Below, in pieces: positions 26,921 through 37,654 of a stretch of DNA of 64,000 nucleotides (position 1 is the stretch's first letter; every line of letters begins with the position of its first letter). The DNA is taken from assembly GCA_030949725.1 (NCBI GenBank), contig JAUZSE010000001.1, forward strand, positions 1 through 64,000. Direction: 5' to 3'. The DNA is from Sulfurovum sp. GTDB lineage: Bacteria; Campylobacterota; Campylobacteria; Campylobacterales; Sulfurovaceae. Position numbers and translations under genes: made by a program. The notes beneath the pieces were generated by a model. That model saw only the letters and a list, made by a program, of their open reading frames with translations, was not told the DNA's origin and did not search any database.

Positions 26921-27330
26921 TAGGAATATCAAGCAAAACAATTTATGCAATCGCTGCACTTGAAGAGCTTGGAAAAAGTTCAGAGTGTAAAGTACTCAAG
27001 ATAAAAGAGATAGCAGCAAATGCGAACATTCCCCAAAACTTTTTGGAACAGATACTCTTAGCACTTAAAAAACAAGGTCTTCTTACAAGTATAAAAGGTG
27101 CAAATGGTGGATATAAACTTGCCAAAGACCTCAAAGATATTACGCTTAAAGATGTGGTTATTGTCTTGGAATCAGATATATTTTCTGACAATAACCAAAC
27201 AGATAACCCTGGTTTAAAACTTTTTTGGGATGACCTACGATCCAATGTCTCGAAAGTCTTTGAAATCCCTCTATCTGAACTTAAAAACTATCAACTTAAA
27301 GCAAATGACACACTTAATTACTCAATATAG
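26917..27330 (+). CDS. Rrf2 family transcriptional regulator without iron-sulfur cysteines
   Basis: This 137-residue DNA-binding protein has a winged helix (KIKEIAANANIPQNFLEQIL, SIKGANGGYKLAKD) at residues 25-80. The three-Cys cluster motif that ligates an iron-sulfur cluster in IscR and NsrR is missing; the only Cys is in SSECKVL. This resembles CymR-type members that sense sulfur metabolism through partner enzymes. It is sandwiched between DUF4395 and an O-acetylhomoserine sulfhydrylase gene, which supports a role in sulfur amino-acid control. Confidence 0.9.
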   Translation: MIGISSKTIYAIAALEELGKSSECKVLKIKEIAANANIPQNFLEQILLALKKQGLLTSIKGANGGYKLAKDLKDITLKDVVIVLESDIFSDNNQTDNPGLKLFWDDLRSNVSKVFEIPLSELKNYQLKANDTLNYSI

Positions 27331-27338
27331 GAACGTTC

Positions 27339-28598
27339 ATGTCTAACACAACAGATTTCAATTATTTTAACACACAACTAGTCCATGCCATCGGATCGAG
27401 AGTAGGTCCAGTTGCTCCTACTATCACACCATCTGCTGCTTATGGATATGTAGATGCAGAGGAAGCAGAGGGTATCTTTGCAGCAGAGGTCAATAAACCT
27501 TTATATGCCAGAGTAGGGAACCCTACCAATGCTAAACTTGAAGGTATAGTAGCCAAATTTGAAGGTGGGTTTGGTGCCATTGCTACCTCTTCAGGTATGG
27601 GTGCTATCTCCATGGTATGTACAGCTTTTTTGAATGCTGGAGATGAAATGCTTTGTATTGGTGGTTTCTTTGGGGGTACCTACTCTTTGGTCAATGATAC
27701 TTTGGCACGTTTTGGTGTGACAAACAGTTTTTGTGAAGTGGATGACTTTGCACATATAGAGTCCGCACTCAAACGTGGGGTAAAAATGGTACTTTTTGAA
27801 TCTGTAGGCAATCCAAGTCTTACACTTCCTGATGTACAAGCCATTATAGATCTTTGTAACCGTTATGAAACAGTAGTCATGATAGACAATACACCCACAC
27901 CATTGCTCTTGCGACCACTGACTATGGGTGCAGATATAGTCGTACATTCAAGTACGAAAAATATGTCTGGACATTCTGCTGCACTAGGTGGCATAGCCGT
28001 ATTTAGAGCAGTCAAAGAAGAGGGCGATAAGCTACAGAATGAAAAGTATGCAGACTTACATAAGATAGTCAAAAAGATGGGTAAAAAAGCGTTTATAGCG
28101 ATCTGTAAAAAACGTGCTATACGTGACTATGGTATGACTGCAAATGCTTTTGGTTCATTTATGACTATGATGGGGCTTGAAACCCTGTCTTTAAGAGTAG
28201 AAAGAATCAATCAAAATGTGGAAGTAATCTCCGCACTACTTGATGAAAAGTTACCTAAGGGTATCTCTGTCAATCACCCGTCTTTATCTTCAAGCGCTGA
28301 TAATGCACGTTATAAAGCAGACTTTGCACAAGGATGTGGTCCACTTATCAGTATAGATTGTGGTACAAAAGAGAGAGCATTTAAATTTTTAAATGCCCTT
28401 GAACTTGTGATTCTGACTGCAAATATAGGTGACAATAGAACTTTGGCATTACATATGACAAGTACTATCTACTCAGACTTCGATGAAGATGCACGTAAAT
28501 TTTTAGGTGTACATGAAGGTCTTATTCGAGTTTCTATAGGTTTAGAAGATCCAAAAACAATCGCAGAAGATTTTTTGCAGGCTTCTTTAGTCTTGTAA
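27339..28598 (+). CDS. O-acetylhomoserine/cysteine PLP-dependent sulfhydrylase family enzyme
   Basis: This 419-residue Cys/Met metabolism PLP enzyme has the PLP-binding Lys in VHSSTKNMSGHSAALGG and the family elements YARVGNPTNAKLEGIVA, SSGMGAIS and VRVSIGLED-like IRVSIGLED near the end. It most probably makes homocysteine from O-acetylhomoserine and sulfide, or acts as a methionine gamma-lyase; sequence alone does not separate these. It follows the Rrf2 gene by eight bases, so a shared operon is likely. Confidence 0.9.
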   Translation: MSNTTDFNYFNTQLVHAIGSRVGPVAPTITPSAAYGYVDAEEAEGIFAAEVNKPLYARVGNPTNAKLEGIVAKFEGGFGAIATSSGMGAISMVCTAFLNAGDEMLCIGGFFGGTYSLVNDTLARFGVTNSFCEVDDFAHIESALKRGVKMVLFESVGNPSLTLPDVQAIIDLCNRYETVVMIDNTPTPLLLRPLTMGADIVVHSSTKNMSGHSAALGGIAVFRAVKEEGDKLQNEKYADLHKIVKKMGKKAFIAICKKRAIRDYGMTANAFGSFMTMMGLETLSLRVERINQNVEVISALLDEKLPKGISVNHPSLSSSADNARYKADFAQGCGPLISIDCGTKERAFKFLNALELVILTANIGDNRTLALHMTSTIYSDFDEDARKFLGVHEGLIRVSIGLEDPKTIAEDFLQASLVL

Positions 28599-28599
28599 G

Positions 28600-28623
28600 C
28601 TATTTTTTGTTGCTAAAAAATAG
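28600..28623. terminator. Bidirectional A/T hairpin between convergent genes
   Basis: CTATTTTTT (28600-28608) pairs with AAAAAATAG (28615-28623) across the loop GTTGCT. It lies at the end of the sulfhydrylase gene and overlaps the stop of sppA. The stem is weak in G/C but the T tracts are placed for termination in both directions. Confidence 0.5.
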
Positions 28624-29471
28624 ACGACTTTAAACCATAAAAATAACTCTGAAACTGTAGTATACTTTTTGCGGTGAGTTGGTCAAAAAAGCTTTCAAGT
28701 TTGTCTTTTTCTTTCCATGATGGTTTTTTAACTTTGGCAAGTTTTATGATTTCTGCTTTGGCTTGACTTTTGACACCTATGGCATCTATAAGTCCTACTG
28801 CTTTGGCTCTTTTGGATGAAAATATATGTGCATCTGCATACGCTTTTTCGTTGCTTATGTCTAAACCTCTAGCCTCTGCTACATCTTTCACAAAAAGTTC
28901 ATACGTGTCTTTAGTCAGTGTTTCAAGTTCTGCTCTTTCTTCTGCTGTCCATGCTCTTGTAGGTGTTCCCGCTTCTTTGTAAGTACCTTGTTTGACTATC
29001 TGTGTTTTGATACCTAGAGTGTTCATAAGCTCTTCTACATTGGCACTTTCCATGATGACACCTATGGATCCCACTATGGAGCCAGGATTGGCGATGATAG
29101 TATTTGCATAGATAGATGCATAGTATGAGCCACTAGCTATAATACCTGAGGCATACGCAACCACAGGTTTGTGCTTACCTAACTCTTTGATGGCATAGGC
29201 TATCTCTATAGAAGGAGATACTGCACCACCTGGTGAGTTTACATTTAAGAGTACACCTTTGATATTGGGATCTTTTTTGTGCTGCTTCTATCTCTTTGAG
29301 TATGCTATCAGCAGACATGATAGGGCCTACAAGTCTTATCTCTTGTAGGTTGGCTGTGGTGAGTTGTGTAGTGGATGTAGGCACAAGTACAACAAAAGCA
29401 ATAAGCAGAAAAATCATCCCCATAAAGTGTTGACCAATCCATTTAATTGTGTTTCCTATGGCGCTAAACAT
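28613..29471 (-). pseudogene. sppA: Signal peptide peptidase SppA, one frameshift
   Basis: The N-terminus (from 29471) has a transmembrane segment (MGMIFLLIAFVVLVPTSTTQ). The frame breaks at a six-A run (T29273-29278, plus strand) after EAAQK. With one A removed it continues DPNIKGVLLNVNSPGG and then VVAYASGIIASGSYYAS (serine nucleophile) and NPGSIVGSIGVIME. The restored length is about 285 residues, normal for the short form. SppA degrades cleaved signal peptides in the inner membrane using a Ser-Lys dyad. As read, it would be inactive. Confidence 0.9.
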
Positions 29472-29657
29472 GGGTTGAATGCTTCTTAGCTTTAGCTAGG
29501 GTATAGTGTGGGACTTTCATTGGGTGTTCCTTTTGTTGTTTGTTAAAGAAGGTATTATATCACAACCTCCATACTTTACTCCAAAGCACATTTTTAGTAC
29601 TTTTTGTGTAAAATATGCCCCTTAATTCCCTATTCCCTCTTAAAAAGGACAGAAACA

Positions 29658-31880
29658 ATGTCACAACCCGTTGAAGATTTAGATGAAGTTTTAAAAAACC
29701 ATAAACTTAGCAAAGCAGAGTATGAAGATATCTTACGTATCTTGGATGGTCGTCACCCAAACCTAGTAGAGATAGGTATTTTTTCTGCGATGTGGTCTGA
29801 ACACTGTTCATACAAGTCTAGTACGAAGTACCTTAGAGGTTTTCCTACGGAAGCACCTTGGGTCATACAAGGGCCTGGTGAAAATGCTGGTGTAATTGAC
29901 ATCGGTGATGGTATGGCTGCTGTATTTAAGATGGAAAGTCATAACCACCCATCATTTATAGAGCCTTTTCAAGGGGCTGCCACGGGTGTGGGTGGCATAC
30001 TTCGTGACATCTTTACTATGGGTGCAAGACCTGTAGCCAACCTCAATGCCTTACGTTTTGGGACAGTCAAAGGTGACTCAGATGTTGCCAAATACCAAAG
30101 ACACTTGGTACGTGGTGTGGTAGACGGTATAGGCTCTTATGGTAACTGTATGGGTGTGCCGACCATCGGTGGTGAAGTGAGCTTTGATGAATCTTACAAT
30201 GGTAACATCCTTGTCAATGCCTTTTCTCTAGGACTTGTAAAATCAGATGAAATTTTCCTTGGCGTTGCTTCTGGTCTTGGAAATCCTGTGATGTATGTGG
30301 GCTCCAAAACAGGTCGTGATGGCTTGGGTGGAGCGGTGATGTCTTCAGATTCATTTACAGAAGAGTCAAAATCTCTACGTCCTACCGTACAAGTTGGGGA
30401 TCCTTTTACAGAAAAACTGCTTCTTGAAGCGTGTTTAGAACTCTTTAAAACAGACCTTATCGTAGGTATACAAGATATGGGTGCAGCAGGACTGACATCT
30501 TCTGCTTTTGAAATGGCAGGTAAAACAGGTGCAGGGATGATCATGCATCTTGACAAAGTACCTGCACGTGAAGAGGGTATGACTCCTTATGACTTTATGC
30601 TTTCAGAGTCTCAAGAACGTATGCTCATTTGTGCAAAACAAGGCTCAGAACAAGCCATCATCGACATCTTTGAAAAATGGGGCTTAGATGTAGCTGTGAT
30701 TGGTGAAGTCACCGACACTGCTAGGATGGAACTACTATGGCACGGTGAAAAGTGTGCAGATATGCCCATAGCACCTGTAAGTGAAGAAGCTCCCGTACTT
30801 GATAGACCAGTTTCACGTCCTAAGTACTTAGATGAAGTCAATGCCAAAACAGTAGATAGCTATGAAGCAGTAGACAATCAAAAAGCTTATGAAACACTTC
30901 TTTCAAATATAGAAGTCTCCGATAAAGCATGGGTGTATAACCAGTATGACTCTATGGTACAGACCAATACCACCAAAGGGCCAGGATCTTTAGATGCCTC
31001 TTGTATTCGTATCAAAGAAAATGGCAAGGCTCTTTCTATAAGTTCTGACTGTAATCCACGTATGTGTTACATAGACCCTAGAAAAGGTGCTGCATTAGCA
31101 GTGGTTGAGTCTGGGCGAAATGTTGCTATGTCTGGTGCTAGACCACTTTCTATCACGGATTGTCTCAATTTTGGTAACCCAGAAAACCCAGAAGTGATGT
31201 GGCAGTTCGCTGAATGTTGTGAGGGTATAAAAGAGGCTTGTTTGGCACTCAATACACCTGTAGTATCTGGAAACGTATCGTTATACAATGAAACAAACGG
31301 CGTTTCTGTTTTCCCTACACCGGCTATAGCGATGGTAGGACTCAATGAAGATGAAAACAAAGTACTTCCTTCTGTATTTCAAGAAGAGGGATCACAGATA
31401 CTTCTTATAGGGGAGACTCAAAGTGAATTTGGTGGCTCACTTTATGTGAAAGCATTGTATGGAGAAACTTCAGGGTCTTTACCATCATTTGATTATAAAG
31501 CAGAACTCGCTTTATGGGAACTGGTCATTGAAGCAAACAAAAAAGGTTTGCTTAAGTCTGCTAAAGATGTCAATGCAGGTGGCTTAGCCATCGCACTTTC
31601 AAAAATGGCAGCAGTTTCAAATAAAGGCATAGTTGCTTCGGTTGATTTAGCCCATGATAAAGATATCTTTGATGAAACACAAAGTAGAGCCTTGCTTGAA
31701 GTGAGTTCTGAGAACCTTACTGCGGTTGTGCATATGTCAGTAGCTTTAGGTTTACATGTGACAAATATTGGTTCTGTAGGTGGCGATAAAGTGCAGGTTA
31801 ATGATGTGGGACTCCCACTTGATACCGTAAAAGATATTTACTTTAATACCTTTGCAAGAACCATAGAACAAGATTTATAA
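29658..31880 (+). CDS. purL: Phosphoribosylformylglycinamidine synthase PurL
   Basis: This 740-residue enzyme converts FGAR to FGAM in purine synthesis, together with the small subunit PurS and glutaminase PurQ, which are not in this window. The start is set at ATG 29658 after AAAAAGGA at 29642-29649. Motifs include [41 protein letters not shown]-type [13 protein letters not shown] and [17 protein letters not shown]. The length is typical of the multi-subunit bacterial form. It is eight bases upstream of purH. Confidence 0.97.
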   Translation: MSQPVEDLDEVLKNHKLSKAEYEDILRILDGRHPNLVEIGIFSAMWSEHCSYKSSTKYLRGFPTEAPWVIQGPGENAGVIDIGDGMAAVFKMESHNHPSFIEPFQGAATGVGGILRDIFTMGARPVANLNALRFGTVKGDSDVAKYQRHLVRGVVDGIGSYGNCMGVPTIGGEVSFDESYNGNILVNAFSLGLVKSDEIFLGVASGLGNPVMYVGSKTGRDGLGGAVMSSDSFTEESKSLRPTVQVGDPFTEKLLLEACLELFKTDLIVGIQDMGAAGLTSSAFEMAGKTGAGMIMHLDKVPAREEGMTPYDFMLSESQERMLICAKQGSEQAIIDIFEKWGLDVAVIGEVTDTARMELLWHGEKCADMPIAPVSEEAPVLDRPVSRPKYLDEVNAKTVDSYEAVDNQKAYETLLSNIEVSDKAWVYNQYDSMVQTNTTKGPGSLDASCIRIKENGKALSISSDCNPRMCYIDPRKGAALAVVESGRNVAMSGARPLSITDCLNFGNPENPEVMWQFAECCEGIKEACLALNTPVVSGNVSLYNETNGVSVFPTPAIAMVGLNEDENKVLPSVFQEEGSQILLIGETQSEFGGSLYVKALYGETSGSLPSFDYKAELALWELVIEANKKGLLKSAKDVNAGGLAIALSKMAAVSNKGIVASVDLAHDKDIFDETQSRALLEVSSENLTAVVHMSVALGLHVTNIGSVGGDKVQVNDVGLPLDTVKDIYFNTFARTIEQDL

Positions 31881-31888
31881 GGATAAAA

Positions 31889-33422
31889 ATGAGAGCATTA
31901 ATAAGCGTAAGTGATAAAAAAGACATTGTAGAGTTTGCTAGAGGCTTGGAAAAACTAGGTTGGGAGATCATCTCAACTGGTGGTACATTTAAGAAACTCA
32001 ATGAAGCAGGGGTTAGCGTTATTGAGATAGATGAGGTGACGAAATTTCCTGAGTGTTTTGAGGGGCGTGTAAAAACACTGAATCCTTATGTACACGGTGG
32101 TATCCTTCATAAACGTGGAGATGCAGGACATGTGGCACAGGCTAAAGAACTGGGTGTTGAGGGTATAGACCTTGTGTGTGTGAATCTTTATCCTTTTAAA
32201 GAGACTATAGATAGAACGGAAGACTTTGATGAAATCATAGAAAACATCGACATCGGTGGACCTACAATGGTACGTTCGGCTGCGAAGAACTTTAATGATG
32301 TGCTTATCGTGACTAACGTAAATGACTATGAATCTGTACTTGCTGCACTCAAAACAGATACCAATACCTTGGAGTTTAGAAGAGCGCTTATGATCAAAGC
32401 CTTTGAACATACAGCAGCCTATGATGCGATGATAGCCAATTACATGAACGGTCGTTTTAACGATGGTTTTGGTGAATATCAGTTCATTACAGGTAAAAAA
32501 TCGTTTCAAACACGTTATGGAGAGAATCCTCATCAAAAAGGGGCATTGTATGAGTTTGATAATCACTTTACCAACAACTTCAAACAAGTCAAAGGTGAGG
32601 CATCTTTTAACAATATCAATGATGTAAACGGTGCGTTAAAGATAGCTTCAAGCTTTGGTGATGCAGAAGCTGTGTGTATCGTGAAGCATGGTAATCCTTG
32701 TGGTTTTGCCATCAAAGGTTCTTTGATAGAATCGTATAATGAAGCACTCAAATGTGATAGTATCTCTGCTTTTGGTGGTGTAGTTGCTGTCAATGGTATA
32801 GTGGACGCTCCACTGGCTGAAAAAATGAATGAAATATTTCTTGAAGTTGTAATGGCAGCTGACTTTACTGCTGAAGCATTAGAAATTTTTGGGAAGAAAA
32901 AGCGTTTGAAACTCTTCTCTCAAGGTGGGACTAAGTTGGTGATGTCTAAAGACTCTCATAACTTTAAACATGTTGATGGTGGATTTGTCTACCAAAATTC
33001 AGACTGTATTTGTGACAATGAAGTACATAATGCACATAAAAAATCAGAACTTACCGCTACAGAACAAGAGATGAAAGATTTAGAGATCGCATGGAAAGTA
33101 GCAGGTCTTACCAAGTCTAACTGTGTGGTGTATGTGAAAGACTCCGCTATGGTAGCAGTAGGTATGGGTATGACATCTAGGGTTGATGCTGCACAATGTG
33201 CCTTGAAAAAAAGCAAAAGATATGGGCATAGATGTCTCTGGTGCGGCTATGGCATCTGAAGCCTTCTTCCCTTTCTGTGACAGTATAGATGCGGCAGCAG
33301 CTGCTGGTATCAAAGCTATTATAGAACCTGGTGGAAGCATACGTGATAAAGAAGTGATAGCTGCTGCTGATGAGCATGGTATCTCACTTTACTTTACTAC
33401 AGTTAGACACTTTTTACATTAA
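31889..33422 (+). pseudogene. purH: Bifunctional AICAR formyltransferase/IMP cyclohydrolase PurH, one frameshift
   Basis: The N-terminal IMP cyclohydrolase has [20 protein letters not shown] and STGGTFKKL and the C-terminal AICAR formyltransferase has [24 protein letters not shown] and [12 protein letters not shown]. The frame breaks in a seven-A run (33206-33212) after QCALKK. With six A it continues [20 protein letters not shown] and [14 protein letters not shown] to the TAA at 33420-33422, about 510 residues, the normal length. PurH performs the last two steps of IMP synthesis. A real loss would cause purine auxotrophy while purL upstream is intact, so a sequencing error is suspected. Confidence 0.93.
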
Positions 33423-33479
33423 ACATCTTGCTCATGGAGAATTCATAGCAATTCCCACTAAAACTAAACAAAAAAGAAA

Positions 33480-34220
33480 ATGAAAATGAAACAAACAACA
33501 ATTTTTAAAGTACTAGCATTGTCATTTATGCTTGTGAACTGTGGTAGTACAAATAATAGTACAGGCAACAGTGCAGACAATACAATTAACACTAATGAAA
33601 TTAACGAAAATAATGACATAAAAAAAGTTAGAAAATTAAATGTTATGCAGGATTTTATAAATAGAAATAAACCACAAATTCCTTTTGATGCACCTACATT
33701 TTCGCGAGCAACTATAAGTGAATACCTAGAGATGGTAAATAGAGCAAGAGCTTCTGAGCAAGACTGTGGGGAATATGGTATCAAACCTGCTGTTTCTGCT
33801 CTAAAATGGGATCACTCATTATATAATGCAGCATACGAACATGCTTATGACATGAGAAATGCTAAAGAAGTTTTATCTGCGAGTGACGTACTCCCAAAAC
33901 GCGTCTTTAGCCGTAAAAATGGAGTCATAGTTTATTGGTCATGGCATATTGGTTCAGGATCAGATACAGATTGGACAGATTATACTTGGGAACTAGGTGG
34001 AGCAGGGAGTACCGTGATTCAAAGAATGTATAATAACGGGGTAACGTATACAACGGAATGGGGTGAGGTTGCAGCTGTAGGATTTAAGACAGCACAAGAT
34101 ACTATAGATTGGTGGCTACAGAGTGACGGACACTGTAATATTTTAATGACTGATCTTTATACACACATGGGGTATAGTAAATATGAAAAAGCTTATACTA
34201 TAGATTTTTCAAGGAAATAA
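33480..34220 (+). CDS. CAP/SCP-domain lipoprotein
   Basis: This 246-residue protein has a lipoprotein signal (LALSFMLVNC, lipidated Cys near residue 20), followed by an Asn/Ser/Thr-rich linker (about 23-55). A CAP domain follows: ISEYLEMVNRARASEQDCGE, ALKWDHSLYNAAYEHAYDM, a tryptophan-rich segment with IGSGSDTDWTDYTW, and a C-terminal TIDWWLQSDGHCNILM, matching the W-x-x-S-xx-HCxNIM signature of CAP proteins. The family is extracellular and binds lipids or metals in other organisms; the role here is unknown. An in-frame ATG at 33486 is an alternative start. Confidence 0.85.
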   Translation: MKMKQTTIFKVLALSFMLVNCGSTNNSTGNSADNTINTNEINENNDIKKVRKLNVMQDFINRNKPQIPFDAPTFSRATISEYLEMVNRARASEQDCGEYGIKPAVSALKWDHSLYNAAYEHAYDMRNAKEVLSASDVLPKRVFSRKNGVIVYWSWHIGSGSDTDWTDYTWELGGAGSTVIQRMYNNGVTYTTEWGEVAAVGFKTAQDTIDWWLQSDGHCNILMTDLYTHMGYSKYEKAYTIDFSRK

Positions 34221-34258
34221 ACATCTTGTAAAATTGACTACTAGAGAGTTTACTCCTA

Positions 34259-35035
34259 TTATGTGTGTTTGAATTGATACATCATAATAGAAGCTGCTAC
34301 CCCTACATTAAAACTTTTCACACCTTCCATCATCTCAATCGTCACTACTTCATCGCAGTGAGAGAGTACTTCTTCAGATAAACCAGAGCCTTCGTGACCC
34401 ATAAGCAGTACCCACTTTTGGGCTACTTTTACTTTGGCTAAAGGTGTAGAGTCTTTAGTTACTTCTGCGCCATAGACTCTGTATCCGTAGGCTTTTAGTT
34501 TTTTGAGTGTGACTATAATGTCATCGTAGGTATGGATGTCTAACATCGAGATATGACCCATGGAGACACGCAAAGCACGTCTGGAGTAGGGGTGTGGTCC
34601 ACGTGTGGGGACTAAGTAGGCATCTACACCAAGAGCAGCAGCAGAGCGTGCGATTGAGCCTATGTTTTGTGTGGAGCTAATCTCATCTAACATGATAATG
34701 TTGTCTCCCAAGTTCCTAAGCAATGTTTCTTCTGGACGTATGCCGTGCATCATGACATTGTGGTGGATCTTGTGTCCTACGATGTTTTGCATTTGTTCTT
34801 TTGTTGCTAGATAGAGGATGGCATCTTTTTTGTCTTCTATGAGTGTTTTGTGTGTGTCATAGTACTCTTGTGTGGCTAAGATACTTCGTACTTCTATGTT
34901 TTTTTCTAAAAGTAGGTTGACTACTTTGGGGCTGTCTGCCACAAAAGAGCCATCTGCTTTAAAAGCATGTTCGCGAAACTGGTGGTAAATGTGTAATTCT
35001 TCTGCATTAATATCAGATATATGTATAAAATTCAT
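34259..35035 (-). CDS. SpoU/TrmH-family RNA 2'-O-methyltransferase
   Basis: This protein of about 258 residues starts at ATG 35035 (MNFIHISDINAEELHIYHQF); a longer in-frame start would run into the promoter of tex. A short N-terminal substrate-binding part is followed by the SPOUT knot domain: motif 1 LDEISSTQNIGSIARSAAAL, motif 2 LLMGHEGSGLSEEVLSHCD and motif 3 SFNVGVAASIMMYQF. It methylates a ribose in tRNA or rRNA; the site is not predictable. It is divergent from tex, and the two starts are about 50 bases apart. Confidence 0.92.
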   Translation of the reverse strand: MNFIHISDINAEELHIYHQFREHAFKADGSFVADSPKVVNLLLEKNIEVRSILATQEYYDTHKTLIEDKKDAILYLATKEQMQNIVGHKIHHNVMMHGIRPEETLLRNLGDNIIMLDEISSTQNIGSIARSAAALGVDAYLVPTRGPHPYSRRALRVSMGHISMLDIHTYDDIIVTLKKLKAYGYRVYGAEVTKDSTPLAKVKVAQKWVLLMGHEGSGLSEEVLSHCDEVVTIEMMEGVKSFNVGVAASIMMYQFKHT

Positions 35036-35087
35036 GTGGTATTGTAGCCAAATAAGGGTAAAATCTTTAAAAATATTTTGGATACCT

Positions 35088-37184
35088 ATGCAAAAACTCA
35101 CAACACTTTTAGCACAAAAAACAACACTCAATGAAAATCAAATTAAAAATATACTCATACTTCTTGAAAAGGGAGATACTATTCCGTTTATAGCACGTTA
35201 CCGAAAAGAGTTGACAGGTGGGGCAGATGACGAACAGTTACGCTTATTTTATGAGGTCTATAAGTCTTCTAAGCGTCTTTTGGAACGTAAAGAAGAGATA
35301 CTGCATATCTTGAAAGAGCGTGAACAACTGGATTCAAAGCTACAAAATAGTATCGAAAATGCAAGTACTATGACCCAAGTGGAAGATATTTATAGACCTT
35401 ATAAGGAAAAAAAGAATACAAGAGCTTCCACTGCTATCAAACAAGGGTTAGAGCCTTTAGCCAATACTTTGATCTCTTCAAAACTTTCCAAAGAATCCTT
35501 TATGTCTGAAGCCAAACGTTTTGTAAAAGGGGAGGTCAAAGATGTGGCTATGGCAGTACGTGGTGCACAAGATATAGTAGCAGAACGTTATGCTGATATG
35601 CCAAAAGAGAGGGAAGTACTTCGAGAGATGATACAAAGACACGGACAGGTAGAAGTGAAAGCAACAAAAAAGTTCCAAGATGAGGGTGCGTATAAGAAGT
35701 ATAAAAGTCATAGTGAAAAAGTAGCTTACATTCCCTCACATCGTTACCTAGCGATAAAAAGAGGAGAAAAAGAAAAAGAATTGTCTGTGAAACTGCGTAT
35801 AGATACAGAGCGTTATCTCGATACTCTCAAACGCTATAAACTTAAAGAGTGGATGGGAACAGCCAAAAGTGTACTTTTTGATGCCTATAAAGATGGGTTT
35901 AAACGCTTGCTTTTTCCTTCTATAGAACGGGAAGTGTTTGCTTTGCTTAAAGAGCGTGCAGACCGAGCTGCCATAGGGGTATTTGGTAAAAATATGACGC
36001 AACTTTTTATGACACCTCCTGTGGTAGGAAAAGTACTTTTGGGTGCAGATCCTGCGTATAGAACGGGATGTAAACTAGCAGTCATAGATGAAAACGGGAT
36101 GTACTTAGACCATGCAGTCATTTATCCTGTGCCTCCAAGAGATGAATATGAAAAATCACGGGCAGTCGTTGAAAAGTTGGTAAAAAAATACAAGATAGAA
36201 GGGGTAGCCATAGGTAACGGAACAGCTTCCAATGAAACACAAGAGTTTTTTGCCAAGCTCAATAAAGATGGATTGGATGTACCTTATACTGTAGTCTCTG
36301 AAGCGGGTGCATCGGTGTATTCTGCATCTAGTATAGCGGCTCGTGAGTATCCAAACCTTGATGTGACCATTCGTGGTGCTATCTCTATAGTCCAAAGGGT
36401 GCGTGACCCGATGTCGGCACTGGTTAAGATAGACCCAAAATCTTTGGGTATAGGGCAGTATCAGCATGATGTAGATCAGAAACTTTTAGAGCGAAAGTTG
36501 TATGAGGGTGTTGAGAGTTTGGTGAATTCTGTTGGGGTTGATGTCAATTCGGCTTCTGCTTCTTTACTTTCTTTTGTGGCAGGTATAGGACCTAAGATTG
36601 CAGAAAACATCGTCAACTATAGGGAGAGTCAAGGTGTATTTACTTCTAAAAGTGCTTTGTTGAAAGTCAAAGGTTTAGGCGCTAAAGCTTATGAGCAGGC
36701 AGCAGGGTTTTTACGTATAAGAGAAGGCGAAAGTGACTTTGACAATACGGGTATACATCCTGAAAGTTATGACATAGCAAAAAAAATAAAAACCTACAGA
36801 GATAAAAGTGATATAGTGATGATGGTAAATGATTTGAAGGTAGGTGAATTGACATTAAGAGACATTATGAAGGAACTTGAAAAGCCAGGGTTTGACCCAC
36901 GACATGAATTGCCAAGTATCCCTTTTAAAGATACTTTAACAGATATTTCTATGTTAAGAGAAGGGAGTATCGTCTCTGGTGTGGTGCGTAACATTGCTGA
37001 TTTTGGTGCCTTTGTAGATATAGGACTCAAAAATGACGGCTTGATACATGTTTCTGAAATGAGTGAAAAACGTATTTCACATCCTTTGGAAATGTTGTCT
37101 GTTAATCAATATTTACCACGCATAGAAGTTATAGGCTTAGAGTTGGAAAAGAACAAAGTCAGTTTGAGTCTAAAAGCAATCTAA
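35088..37184 (+). CDS. tex: Tex-like RNA-binding protein
   Basis: This protein of about 698 residues starts at ATG 35088 (MQKLTTLLAQKTTLNENQIK). The layout follows Tex/Spt6: an N-terminal helical domain with GDTIPFIARYRKELTGG, a YqgF-like core (LGADPAYRTGCKLAVIDE, NGTASNETQEF), helix-hairpin-helix segments (VNSASASLLSFVAGIGPKIA, KVKGLGAKAYEQAAGF) and a C-terminal S1 domain (EGSIVSGVVRNIADFGAFVD, GLIHVSEMSEKR). Tex acts in transcription and RNA metabolism. Length and domain order are normal. Confidence 0.95.
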   Translation: MQKLTTLLAQKTTLNENQIKNILILLEKGDTIPFIARYRKELTGGADDEQLRLFYEVYKSSKRLLERKEEILHILKEREQLDSKLQNSIENASTMTQVEDIYRPYKEKKNTRASTAIKQGLEPLANTLISSKLSKESFMSEAKRFVKGEVKDVAMAVRGAQDIVAERYADMPKEREVLREMIQRHGQVEVKATKKFQDEGAYKKYKSHSEKVAYIPSHRYLAIKRGEKEKELSVKLRIDTERYLDTLKRYKLKEWMGTAKSVLFDAYKDGFKRLLFPSIEREVFALLKERADRAAIGVFGKNMTQLFMTPPVVGKVLLGADPAYRTGCKLAVIDENGMYLDHAVIYPVPPRDEYEKSRAVVEKLVKKYKIEGVAIGNGTASNETQEFFAKLNKDGLDVPYTVVSEAGASVYSASSIAAREYPNLDVTIRGAISIVQRVRDPMSALVKIDPKSLGIGQYQHDVDQKLLERKLYEGVESLVNSVGVDVNSASASLLSFVAGIGPKIAENIVNYRESQGVFTSKSALLKVKGLGAKAYEQAAGFLRIREGESDFDNTGIHPESYDIAKKIKTYRDKSDIVMMVNDLKVGELTLRDIMKELEKPGFDPRHELPSIPFKDTLTDISMLREGSIVSGVVRNIADFGAFVDIGLKNDGLIHVSEMSEKRISHPLEMLSVNQYLPRIEVIGLELEKNKVSLSLKAI

Positions 37185-37247
37185 AAATTATATAAATATT
37201 AGGTATAATTCTTATTATTATAAGTATTATATAAAAAAGGATAAACA

Positions 37248-37640
37248 TTGAAAAAAATAATATTTGGATTATTGGTTATGATGACAGCTTTGATGGCAGA
37301 GCTACAACAGGTATGGGCGACACCAGAATTTGTCCAAAAGAACATAAAAATCATTGATATACGTACCCCTGCTGAATGGAAAGAGACAGGCATAGTTAAG
37401 GATTCATATACCATAATGTTTTTTGATGAAGAAGGTAATTTTTTTGTCCCTGACTTTTTGAAAGAACTTGACAAGATAGTGAAAAAAGATGAACCATTCG
37501 CACTTATATGTAGAGTCGGAAGCCGTACAGGTATGGTTTCAGAATTTTTATCAAATAAATTAGGCTATAAGGTGATAAACCTCAAAGGCGGAATCTTGAA
37601 AATGATACATGAGGGATATAAAACTGTACCGTATAAATAG
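37248..37640 (+). CDS. Exported rhodanese-domain protein
   Basis: This 130-residue protein has a signal peptide (TTG start at 37248; MKKIIFGLLVMMTALMAEL). The rhodanese domain has IKIIDIRTPAEWKETG and the active-site loop CRVGSRTG (Cys nucleophile), followed by GYKVINLKGGI. Such proteins bind or transfer sulfane sulfur in the periplasm. It is preceded by AAAAAGGATAAACA at 37234-37247 and lies in its own unit, 90 bases before cbpA. Confidence 0.9.
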   Translation: MKKIIFGLLVMMTALMAELQQVWATPEFVQKNIKIIDIRTPAEWKETGIVKDSYTIMFFDEEGNFFVPDFLKELDKIVKKDEPFALICRVGSRTGMVSEFLSNKLGYKVINLKGGILKMIHEGYKTVPYK

Positions 37641-37654
37641 AAAAACCCTTCAAA

